From assembly GCF_027571405.1 (NCBI RefSeq), contig NZ_CP092968.1, positions 1,860,001 to 1,924,000 of the forward strand: DNA of 64,000 bases, read 5' to 3'. Shown piece after piece: positions 38,173 to 45,800 of the stretch (position 1 is the stretch's first letter; each line of letters begins with the position of its first letter). The position numbers were made by a program, and so were the translations under genes. Source of the DNA: Methylocystis parvus OBBP (lineage in GTDB: Bacteria; Pseudomonadota; Alphaproteobacteria; Rhizobiales; Beijerinckiaceae). The notes below the pieces were generated by a model. The model had not been told where the DNA came from and did not search any database. It saw only the letters and a program-made list of their open reading frames with translations.

Positions 38173-38415
38173 TTAACGCTGCGTCCGAAGCCCCTCGCCA
38201 TAGACGGCCCGCCTCGCTTCCTCATGCGGAGTCGCCGCGTAGATCAGATAGGACCCCAACGCGGCGACGGCGGCCGCGACGATCGCGGCGACCAGGGTCC
38301 CGCGCATCTGCGGCGACCGCCGCGCGGTGGGGCTGTTCAGGGCCAGGAGCGCGACGAGGCCGATAAAGGCGCTGAGCAAGGCGAGGAGGAACAAGCTCTC
38401 GACGGCGACGCTCAT
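38173..38415 (-). CDS. Small membrane protein with two predicted transmembrane helices (80 aa)
   Basis: An 80-residue protein with two hydrophobic helices (about 5-25, SLFLLALLSAFIGLVALLAL; and about 40-60, TLVAAIVAAAVAALGSYLIY) joined by a short basic loop (SPTARRSPQMR). ATG at 38415 chosen since GGAGG lies 5 bases before it. No family recognised. It is immediately downstream (83 bp) of the ParA-like gene on the same strand and may share its transcript. Confidence 0.6.
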   Translation of the reverse strand: MSVAVESLFLLALLSAFIGLVALLALNSPTARRSPQMRGTLVAAIVAAAVAALGSYLIYAATPHEEARRAVYGEGLRTQR

Positions 38416-38498
38416 TGCAGCCTCCAATTGGCGGGACGCGACGGCGCCTCCTCAATTGGTAACGCCGGGTCGCGGAAGAAGGTCCAGCCGATCGGGGC

Positions 38499-39341
38499 TC
38501 AGGAAATGCGCCGGCGTTTCTCGGGCGCCGCGTCCGCCGTGTCGGCGCTGGGCCGCGTCGACGGCGTCGGGCGGCTGAATTGCAGCAGCGTGTTGACGAA
38601 ATCGGCGTAGACGCCGCTCGCCCTCACCGCCTGCTCGAAAAGGTCCTGATAGGGCAGCCGGACCGGCGCCGGCGCGGAGGTCTTGGCGGCGAGTTGGGTC
38701 TTGGCGGCGAGTTGGGCCCCGTCGCCGAGCCGAGCGGAGATCGAGGCCCAGAGCTTCGTCATTTCGCCCGCGGCCGCGCCCCGCGGATTGAGTTCGACGA
38801 CGCCGAGCCCCAGGCGCACCGCCTCCTGGTAATCGACCCGGGTCGAGACCATCGGCGCCAGCAGCGCGCCCATTTCCTGAAGCGCCTGGGCGCCCCGCTC
38901 GATGCGCAGGCTCTGTTGCGCGGAAGGGCACTGATTGAGCAGAAAAGCGAAAGCTTTGCCCGCCGCTTTCACTTTGGCGATGGTCACTTCGCTGGCCCAG
39001 ATGTCCAGCGTATTGGGTCGGGCGGGGATCACGCAGAGATCCGCCGCGCGAATGGCGGCCTCGGCCTGCGCCGTGTCGCTCGCCGGCGTGTCGACGACGA
39101 CGAGCGAGACGCCTTCGCCCGCGAGATGGGCCAGGGCGCCTTCCAGCTTCTCCGCCTGCATGTGCTGCACGGGAATATCCGGCGATTTGCGGGCCCGCGA
39201 CCATTTGACGAGAGATTGCAGCGGATCGAGATCGCACACGAAGACGCGCTCGCCGGATTTGTATGCGGCGACGGCGACGTTGGAGGCGAGCGTGCTCTTG
39301 CCGGCCCCGCCCTTCTGCGTGACGAATGAGACGATCTGCAT
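38499..39341 (-). CDS. ParA/MinD-like ATPase with C-terminal extension
   Basis: A 280-residue deviant-Walker ATPase: KGGAGKST at residues 10-17 (deviant Walker A with signature Lys), CDLDPLQSL (Walker A'), and VVVDTPASD (Walker B). The core of about 210 residues resembles ParA-family partitioning or positioning proteins. A tail of about 70 residues follows, starting with a duplicated LAAKTQ and ending in a basic patch (EKRRRIS). No parB or parS is visible nearby, so it is probably an orphan ParA-like protein. GTG at 39359 is an alternative start. Confidence 0.85.
   Translation of the reverse strand: MQIVSFVTQKGGAGKSTLASNVAVAAYKSGERVFVCDLDPLQSLVKWSRARKSPDIPVQHMQAEKLEGALAHLAGEGVSLVVVDTPASDTAQAEAAIRAADLCVIPARPNTLDIWASEVTIAKVKAAGKAFAFLLNQCPSAQQSLRIERGAQALQEMGALLAPMVSTRVDYQEAVRLGLGVVELNPRGAAAGEMTKLWASISARLGDGAQLAAKTQLAAKTSAPAPVRLPYQDLFEQAVRASGVYADFVNTLLQFSRPTPSTRPSADTADAAPEKRRRIS
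38681..38716. repeat. Exact 18-bp tandem duplication inside the ParA-like gene
   Basis: TCTTGGCGGCGAGTTGGG occurs twice head to tail (38681-38698, 38699-38716). In frame it duplicates six residues (LAAKTQ) in the linker between the ATPase core and the C-terminal tail. Multiples of three keep the frame, so copy number could vary without breaking the protein. Confidence 0.9.
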
Positions 39342-39569
39342 GCCTCGGGCCTGCCTCACGGGCTATACGGATGACGATAACGCGAAAAACGCTTGACGCT
39401 CAGGCGAACGCGAAGCGCGCCGATATGGGCGCAGAGGAACTCGGTCGAGGTTACAACCTGCGCGACAGGCAAAAAAGCGGTTTTGCTGGTCAAGTTGCGG
39501 AAATAGGGGACGGGCGCGACCACTCGCGGCGAGGCGCCTTCAACCTACATCGCGGCCCCCGCTCTGCCC

Positions 39570-41528
39570 TCATCGAGAGAAAAGCCGCGTGGTCAGGCGC
39601 TTGAGCGTGTCCGCATGGCCCCGAACGCCCCTTTCGAAATCCGAGAGAGCGGAGAAAGGTCGCCAAAGAAGACTCGATTTCCCGTGGGCGATCCAGCTTT
39701 CGAGCGCTTGCCTCCGCTCGTCGAGGGCGGCGATCTCGAATGTCGCTTCTTCAAGCTGCGCGCCCCGCGCGCGCGCCTTATGCGCATTCCTCGCCGCCAT
39801 GGCGCGGGCATGGAAGATCTCGGCCGCATGATTTTCCGCGCGGGAGACAAGGCAGTCGTCAAGAACGAGAAAGTCCAGCCCCGCCTCGAAGAAGCTTCGC
39901 AAGGCGTCGTCCGCGCTGGCGACAATCGGCTCCTCGTGAATATTGAAGGACGTGTTGACGAGCGTTCCGACCCCGGTCAGGGCCGCATACTCCGTCAACA
40001 CGCGGTGCAGGAAGGGCGAGGTCTCCGCCGAGACGAGCTGCGGCCGCGCCGTGCCGTCGACATGAACGACGGCTGGGCAATCGGCCTTGGCCTTCTCCGT
40101 GCAGGGCACGGTGACGGTCATATATTTCGCGGCGTCGCGGACCACGTCCGAAATCATGAAATATTCGCTTGCGTCTTCCTCGCGAACGATCGGCGCGAAC
40201 GGCATGAATTCCGTGCGACTCAACTTCTCGTTCAGGCGCGTGTTGACGGAAGCGTCTTGCGGCGACGCCAGAATCGAGCGATTGCCGAGCGCGCGCGGCC
40301 CAAATTCCGCCTCGTCCCGCGCAAGCGCGACAATGTCGCCCCGCGCGAGACGTTCGGCGACGATTCGCGCCAGTTCCGCCGGCCGGCCGAAGGCGATCGC
40401 GCGCTCCCGCAAATATGCTTCCTCGTCATCCGTTACGCGCGGACCCAGAAAGACGTGACGGATCGGCGATCCTGTGATTTTCTCGCGTTCAAAGCGCGCT
40501 TGCCACGCCGCGCCGATGGCGCCCCCGTCATCCGCCATCGCCGGACAAACGAACAACCGGTCTATGTCCAAATCCGCCAATCGCTGATTGAGCCGGACAT
40601 TGGCGAAAAGCCCGCCGGCGAGACACAGTTTCTTCGTTTCCGGCCGGGCTTCCAGCGCCCGTTGGACTATTCGATGCACATGCGTTTCGGTCAAATGCTG
40701 GAGCGTGGCGGCGACGTCCGCATTGCTTGCGCCGCCCAGAAGGTCCCGCAAGCGGCGCCGCTCGTCGGGAGAGACGGCCAGACGCGGCTGAAGGGTTCCG
40801 TCGAAACGGTCAAACCATCTGATCAGGTGATGGGTGGGGCGAGGCTCGACCACCCAACTCTGCAACGTGTCGAGGACATGCGGATCGACTTCGCCATGAG
40901 CGGCGAGGCCGGTGAGCTTGCCTTCATGCTTGAACGGCCTGAATCCAAGCACGGCCGTCACCACCGCATAGACATAGGCGACATTGCCGTATCGTGCGGC
41001 GCTGAAGCGATCGACAGGCCTGACGCCTGCCGAGCGCGAAGCGGAATAGACGCCGCCAAACCAATGTTCGTTCGACTGGCCGCCATCGTAAACAATGCAG
41101 AGCGCGTCCTCATAGCCGCTCGCCCAGAAACTCGAGGCGGCATGCGCGAGGTGGTGCGGGACATAAACGATCGGCTTCGAAAGCGTCGAAAGGTCTCGGG
41201 CGAATTCCTCCGGAAAGGAGCGATCGAAATAAAGCGGCCGTTCCAATTCCCGCTCGCAAAAGGCCGATTGGTCGGATAACTCCTCTGCATAGCGCTCGGA
41301 TTCCGCCACCGCGACATAAGCGACCCTGTCCCAGGGAATGCGGCCGAGAATTTGCGTGGGCCAGCGGCCATCCTGCTTGACGCGCGAGAGGCGCTCCAGA
41401 GAAACGGCGTGGACGAGCCTTCCTTCCGGATCGACGACCCCGACGGCAGTGTCGTGAGAGCAACTGTAATTCACCCCGACGACCGAGCGCTCGGGGATAT
41501 CCTCGAGCGCGCAAACTCCGTTGCCCAT
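39570..41528 (-). CDS. NodU/CmcH-family carbamoyltransferase
   Basis: A 652-residue O-carbamoyltransferase. N-terminal kinase-like domain: GVNYSCSHDTAVGVVD, HHLAHAASSFWASG, YDGGQSNEHWFGG, KLTGLAAHG, LCLAGGLFANVRLNQRL. C-terminal domain: EAEFGPRALGNRSILA, VHVDGTARPQLV, NTSFNIHEEPIVAS. Family members use carbamoyl phosphate and ATP to carbamoylate sugars, antibiotics or Nod factors. The acceptor cannot be inferred: neighbours are a ParA-like gene and tRNA-Val, with no biosynthetic cluster. ATG 41528 is preferred over a TTG six codons upstream. About 80 C-terminal residues, rich in Arg and Ala, extend beyond the conserved core. Confidence 0.88.
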   Translation of the reverse strand: MGNGVCALEDIPERSVVGVNYSCSHDTAVGVVDPEGRLVHAVSLERLSRVKQDGRWPTQILGRIPWDRVAYVAVAESERYAEELSDQSAFCERELERPLYFDRSFPEEFARDLSTLSKPIVYVPHHLAHAASSFWASGYEDALCIVYDGGQSNEHWFGGVYSASRSAGVRPVDRFSAARYGNVAYVYAVVTAVLGFRPFKHEGKLTGLAAHGEVDPHVLDTLQSWVVEPRPTHHLIRWFDRFDGTLQPRLAVSPDERRRLRDLLGGASNADVAATLQHLTETHVHRIVQRALEARPETKKLCLAGGLFANVRLNQRLADLDIDRLFVCPAMADDGGAIGAAWQARFEREKITGSPIRHVFLGPRVTDDEEAYLRERAIAFGRPAELARIVAERLARGDIVALARDEAEFGPRALGNRSILASPQDASVNTRLNEKLSRTEFMPFAPIVREEDASEYFMISDVVRDAAKYMTVTVPCTEKAKADCPAVVHVDGTARPQLVSAETSPFLHRVLTEYAALTGVGTLVNTSFNIHEEPIVASADDALRSFFEAGLDFLVLDDCLVSRAENHAAEIFHARAMAARNAHKARARGAQLEEATFEIAALDERRQALESWIAHGKSSLLWRPFSALSDFERGVRGHADTLKRLTTRLFSR

Positions 41529-41720
41529 TGTCGTCCCCACTAGCAATTATTCTATGGTTTGAATTAGATATCTCCGGTTGAATATTACTAAACGCGAGCT
41601 CTTTGCGCCAGTAGCCAAGATGGCGACGGCGCTCGTCGCCACAGGCCGCCGAAAGGCTATGAACCATCCGCGCCACGCGCGGCCGGCGTCGCCGTTAGTA
41701 TCTGAAGCCTTTGATTTCAA

Positions 41721-41795
41721 TGGTGGGCGATGCAGGGATTGAACCTGCGACCCCTCCCGTGTGAAGGGAGTGCTCTCCCGCTGAGCTAATCGCCC
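41721..41795 (-). tRNA. tRNA-Val (CAC)
   Basis: A 75-base cloverleaf on the minus strand: acceptor GGGCGAT pairs with ATCGCCC, then A and an encoded CCA (41723-41721). Anticodon stem CTCCC/GGGAG encloses TTCACAC, anticodon CAC; T arm GCAGG-TTCAATC-CCTGC. Confidence 0.96.
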
Positions 41796-41809
41796 GTCGC
41801 GATAAACGC

Positions 41810-41845
41810 GGAACGCCTCTCGTGTAAGAGAGGCGAAGGCGTTCC
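41810..41845. terminator. Alternative stem-loops between gph and tRNA-Val
   Basis: Two mutually exclusive hairpins: outer arms GGAACGCCT (41810-41818) with AGGCGTTCC (41837-41845), and inner CGCCTCTC (41814-41821) with GAGAGGCG (41828-41835). It directly follows the gph stop and precedes tRNA-Val on the same strand. No long T-run follows, so a terminator role is plausible but unproven. Confidence 0.4.
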
Positions 41846-41846
41846 G

Positions 41847-42542
41847 TCAAGTGCGGCCGAAGGCGGATGGGTGCAGAATCGCCTCGGCCGCCGCCCAAAG
41901 CTCGTCGAAATGGGAGATCACGCGGTCGGGCGCGAGCTCGGCCACGGGGATGTCGGTATAGCCGAAATCGACCGCCACCACCGGCGTTCCCGCGTTTTTC
42001 GCCGTGTCGACGTCCGTCTTGGAGTCGCCCACCATCACGGCCCGGCGCGGGTCGCCGCCGGCGGCCTCGATGGTCAGCGCCAGCGTGCGCGGATCGGGCT
42101 TGTGCATCGGGAAAGTCCCCCGCCCGCAAATCGCTGCGAAACGGTCGGCGGCGTCGAGCTTTTCCAGGAGCAGCCGGGCCAGCGGCTCGGGCTTGTTCGT
42201 GCAGACGGCGAGCCTGAATCCGGCCGAGGCGAAGCGGTCGAGCGCGGCGAGGGCGCCCGGGAACAGCATCGTTTCGTCGGCGATATGGGCCTCGTAATGG
42301 TCGAGAAAGTCCCGCACCAGCGGATCGACCCGCTCCGGCGCGAGCGGCGCGCCGTCGATCGCGAAGCCGCGCTCGACCAGAGCGCGCGCCCCCGCGCCCA
42401 CAAGGCTGCGGGCGGCGGAAGGCGCGACCAGCGGCAGGCCCTCGCGGGCGAGCAGCGCATTGAGCGTCGCGATGAGGTCGCGGGCGGTGTCCGCCAAAGT
42501 GCCGTCGAGATCGAAGACGAGAATGGGCGCGCGCAAAGTCAT
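41847..42542 (-). CDS. gph: Phosphoglycolate phosphatase (HAD superfamily)
   Basis: A 231-residue HAD hydrolase: motif I VFDLDGTLADTARD (nucleophile Asp), motif II AVCTNKPEPLA, motif III Lys in MHKPDPRTL, motif IV VGDSKTDVDTAKNAG. The cap domain and motifs match Gph, which removes 2-phosphoglycolate arising from DNA repair or the Rubisco oxygenase reaction. Start at 42542 is chosen; an in-frame TTG 12 codons upstream exists. Other HAD phosphatases of similar length are possible, but the NKPEP motif is typical of Gph. Confidence 0.88.
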   Translation of the reverse strand: MTLRAPILVFDLDGTLADTARDLIATLNALLAREGLPLVAPSAARSLVGAGARALVERGFAIDGAPLAPERVDPLVRDFLDHYEAHIADETMLFPGALAALDRFASAGFRLAVCTNKPEPLARLLLEKLDAADRFAAICGRGTFPMHKPDPRTLALTIEAAGGDPRRAVMVGDSKTDVDTAKNAGTPVVAVDFGYTDIPVAELAPDRVISHFDELWAAAEAILHPSAFGRT

Positions 42543-42657
42543 GGCCGCGGAGGTAAAGGCCCCGCTCTCCCAGATCAAGCGCCACGGGCGAAATTAAGGG
42601 CTTGGCGCGCGCAGCGCGTGTAGACTGCGGCGACCGATTCGAAACAGGAGTGGCGAA

Positions 42658-43050
42658 ATGCGTCTTTCGCAGTTTACCCTTGGGCAGCGCTTCCTGTTCC
42701 TGGCGGCGTTCTTTCTGGCGTCGGGAGCGGCCAGCGCCGCCGGCGCCGGCAATTATGAATTTCTCGCCGCGCCGCAGACCGATCTCAACCGCGTCTTCCG
42801 CCTCGACAAGGCCACCGGCGAAGTCGGCGCCTGCCAATATGGCCTCAAGGAAGGCTCCTCGATCGGCGTCACCCTGTGCTACCCGCCGGGCGAAGGCGCA
42901 AAGGCCGGAACTTTCAGCGAATACGCCCTCGTCGCCTCGCGCCATACGGGCGAAGGCGGCGTCTTCCGCGTCGATCTGCGCTCGGGCATGATGTCCATCT
43001 GTTTCGTGCTCAATGAGAGCGCGGTGGTTTGCACGCCTCAGGCTAAATGA
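42658..43050 (+). CDS. Exported hypothetical protein (130 aa)
   Basis: A 130-residue protein with a signal peptide (MRLSQFTLGQRFLFLAAFFL, cleavage near ASAAG). The mature chain contains two similar segments, NRVFRLDKATGEVGACQY and GVFRVDLRSGMMSICFVL, each ending in a cysteine, suggesting a beta-rich duplicated fold. No family recognised. AGGAG precedes the ATG. Its stop overlaps the start of the DCC-family gene by four bases, so the two are co-translated. Confidence 0.7.
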   Translation: MRLSQFTLGQRFLFLAAFFLASGAASAAGAGNYEFLAAPQTDLNRVFRLDKATGEVGACQYGLKEGSSIGVTLCYPPGEGAKAGTFSEYALVASRHTGEGGVFRVDLRSGMMSICFVLNESAVVCTPQAK

Positions 43051-43439
43051 CCGACCGCAAGAACCCGCCGAAGCTGACGGTCTGGCACAACACGAAGTGC
43101 CCCGTTTGCGACGGCGGGATCAATTTCCAGAAAAATCGGCTGGTCCGCGCCGCACGGGCGGGCGACATCGAATTTCGCGACATTAATCTCGAGCCGGACG
43201 CTTTGGCGCATTTCGGCGCGACCCTCGACGATGTGCGCCGCCGGCTTCACGGCGTCGACAGCGGCGGCCGGCTCTATGTCGGCGCGGCTTGCGCCGCTGA
43301 GATCTGGCGGCGGACGCCCGGCGACGAATGGCTTGCCCGCCTGATCGATCTCCCGCCGATCCGGCCATTCGCCAGCTTCGCCTATGACCGCTTCGCCGAC
43401 ATGCTTTTCGCCTGGAACCGCTGGATGGGTCATTGGTGA
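43047..43439 (+). CDS. DCC-family (DUF393) thiol-disulfide oxidoreductase-like protein
   Basis: A 130-residue protein of the DCC/DUF393 family, a thioredoxin-like group named for the motif seen here as KCPVCDGGI (Cys18, Cys21). Also typical are [32 protein letters not shown], and the C-terminal [16 protein letters not shown]. No substrate is known for the family. It overlaps the exported protein upstream; a gap of 85 bp separates it from rpiA. Confidence 0.85.
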   Translation: MTDRKNPPKLTVWHNTKCPVCDGGINFQKNRLVRAARAGDIEFRDINLEPDALAHFGATLDDVRRRLHGVDSGGRLYVGAACAAEIWRRTPGDEWLARLIDLPPIRPFASFAYDRFADMLFAWNRWMGHW

Positions 43440-43524
43440 GGTTTTCGGGTTGAGTCGCGAGGCGGAAAGCTCTATCGGCGAAACTCCCGCCGCGATCTGC
43501 CGCCCAACCTGCTGGACACGCCAA

Positions 43525-44247
43525 ATGACGCCTCCTTCCGCCGACGCCATGAAACGCGCCGCCGCCGCCGCCGCGCTGGAATCAGTCGCACACGGCATGA
43601 GGCTCGGCCTCGGCACCGGCTCCACCGCCGCGCATTTCGTCGATCTCCTGGGCGCGCGCGTCCGCGAGGGACTGGAGGTCGTCGGCGTGCCGACGTCGGA
43701 GCGCACCCGTCTCCAGGCCGAAAAGCTCGGAATCAAGCTTTCGACCCTTGACGAGACGCCGGAACTCGACCTCACGATCGACGGCGCCGATGAATTCGAC
43801 GCGTCGCTGCGGCTCGTCAAGGGCGGCGGCGGCGCGCTGCTGCGCGAAAAGATCGTCGCGGCGGCGTCGAAACGCATGTTCGTCATCGCCGACGCGACGA
43901 AAGAAGTCGCAACGCTCGGGGCCTTTCCTCTGCCGGTCGAGATCGACCGCTTCGGCGCGCGCTCGACCAGACTTCATATCGAGAGAGTCGCGCGCGGGCT
44001 TGGGCTCGAAGGACCGATCACGCTGCGCATGGCGGCGCCGGACGCGCCCTATCTCACCGATGGCGGGCATTACATCTATGACTGCGCCTTCAGCGCGATC
44101 GACGAGCCGGAGACGCTGGCGCAAAGGCTCGAATCCATTCCCGGCGTCGTTGATCACGGCCTCTTCATCGGCCTCGCAACGGCGATCTTCGTCGCGGGGG
44201 CGAGCGGCGTGCGGATCATCGGCGACGTGACGGGCGGCGGACTATGA
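43525..44247 (+). CDS. rpiA: Ribose-5-phosphate isomerase A
   Basis: A 240-residue Rpi[17 protein letters not shown] (phosphate-binding), [43 protein letters not shown] with catalytic Asp, Glu and Lys, and [10 protein letters not shown]. The ATG at 43525 gives the normal length; the frame is open upstream into the end of the DCC gene, which is not conserved. The stop overlaps the glutathione reductase start by four bases. Confidence 0.95.
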   Translation: MTPPSADAMKRAAAAAALESVAHGMRLGLGTGSTAAHFVDLLGARVREGLEVVGVPTSERTRLQAEKLGIKLSTLDETPELDLTIDGADEFDASLRLVKGGGGALLREKIVAAASKRMFVIADATKEVATLGAFPLPVEIDRFGARSTRLHIERVARGLGLEGPITLRMAAPDAPYLTDGGHYIYDCAFSAIDEPETLAQRLESIPGVVDHGLFIGLATAIFVAGASGVRIIGDVTGGGL

Positions 44248-45614
44248 GCGGATACGACTACGATCTCATCGTCATCGGCGCGGGCTCGGGCGGCGTGCGC
44301 GCGGCGCGCATCGCGGCGAGCCATGGCGCCAGGGTCGCCATCGCCGAGGCGTTCCGCGTCGGCGGCACTTGCGTCATACGCGGCTGCGTGCCGAAAAAAC
44401 TCTATGTGATGGCGAGCCGCTTCAAGGACGAATTCGATGACGCCAAAGGCTTCGGCTGGCATGTCGGCGAAACCGCTTTCGACTGGCCGTGGCTCGTCGC
44501 CGCGAAAGAGAAGGAGATCACGCGCCTCTCCGGCCTCTATGAGCAGACGCTCTCGAACAACAAGGTCGAGCTGATCCGCGCCCGTGCGACGATCGCCGGG
44601 CCGAACGCCGCGCATTTCTCGGACGGGCGCACGGCGAGCGCGCGTTACATCCTCGTCGCGACAGGCGGCGCGCCCGTGCTCGCGCCGCATATTCCGGGCC
44701 TCGAATGGGGGCTTTCGTCAAATGAGATCTTCGACCTTCCGACATTTCCCCAGCGCTTGCTGATCGTCGGCGCGGGTTATATCGCGGTGGAGTTCGCCAG
44801 CATTTTCGCGCGGCTCGGCGCGCAGGTCTATCTCGCCTATCGCGCCGATCTGCCGCTGCGCGGCTTCGATGAGGATCTGCGCAAGCGCGTCGCCGAGGCG
44901 CTCACCATCGCCGGCGTCTCGCATCATGTCGGCGCGCTGCCGACGCGCATCGACAAAACCTCGAAAGGCTTTTGCGTCTCCATGAGCGACGGCGAGACGC
45001 GCGACGTCGACGCCGTTCTCGTCGCGACGGGCCGCCGGCCGCTGACGCAGAATCTCGGCTTGGAGCGCGCGGGCGTCGCGACGCGCGAAAACGGCGCGAT
45101 CGTCGTCGACGAACATTCGCGCACCAACGTCCCGAGCATCTATGCTGTGGGCGACGTCACCGATCGAATCAATCTCACGCCGGTCGCCATTCGCGAGGGA
45201 CACGCCTTCGCCGACAGCGTTTTCGGCGATGCGCCGACGACGGTCGATTATGACTGCGTCGCGAGCGCCGTTTTCACGACGCCGGAAGTCGGCGCGGTCG
45301 GTCTCGCCGAGACGGCTGCGCAATCGAAATATGGCGCGCTCGACATTTACGAGACGAGCTTTCGTCCAATGAAGGCGACGCTCTCGGGACGCAATGAGCG
45401 CACTTTCATGAAGCTCGTCGTCGACGCCGCGAGCCAGCGCGTCGTCGGCGCGCATATTTTTGGTCACGAAGCCGGCGAGATGGCGCAGCTCGTCGCCATC
45501 CCCATGCGCATGGGCGCGACGAAGCGCGATTTCGACGCGACCATGGCCGTGCATCCGACGGCGGCGGAGGAACTGGTGACGATGCGGACGCCGTCCCGGC
45601 GGGTCGCCTCATAG
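44244..45614 (+). CDS. gor: Glutathione-disulfide reductase
   Basis: A 456-residue FAD/NADPH oxidoreductase. FAD motif [15 protein letters not shown], redox-active pair Cys43 and Cys48 in [19 protein letters not shown] domain [13 protein letters not shown], second FAD motif [14 protein letters not shown], and the C-terminal catalytic [10 protein letters not shown]. The RGCVPKKL form is that of glutathione reductase rather than lipoamide dehydrogenase. Coupled to rpiA by an ATGA overlap, consistent with pentose-phosphate NADPH supply for thiol redox balance. Confidence 0.94.
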   Translation: MSGYDYDLIVIGAGSGGVRAARIAASHGARVAIAEAFRVGGTCVIRGCVPKKLYVMASRFKDEFDDAKGFGWHVGETAFDWPWLVAAKEKEITRLSGLYEQTLSNNKVELIRARATIAGPNAAHFSDGRTASARYILVATGGAPVLAPHIPGLEWGLSSNEIFDLPTFPQRLLIVGAGYIAVEFASIFARLGAQVYLAYRADLPLRGFDEDLRKRVAEALTIAGVSHHVGALPTRIDKTSKGFCVSMSDGETRDVDAVLVATGRRPLTQNLGLERAGVATRENGAIVVDEHSRTNVPSIYAVGDVTDRINLTPVAIREGHAFADSVFGDAPTTVDYDCVASAVFTTPEVGAVGLAETAAQSKYGALDIYETSFRPMKATLSGRNERTFMKLVVDAASQRVVGAHIFGHEAGEMAQLVAIPMRMGATKRDFDATMAVHPTAAEELVTMRTPSRRVAS

Positions 45615-45800
45615 GCAAAGCCAGAGCCGGATTACGTTATTCGGCCCGATGGACTTAAAAAGCGGCTTGCCGAAAAAGCTCGGCTGGGCGCATAGTTGCT
45701 CAGCTTTGGGGGAAGCTGCACGGGGCAATTGCATCAAGAAAATCGGTCTCCAAAGCGCCGCCGGATATTTTCCAATGCGTTGCCAAACAGGGGGCTATCG

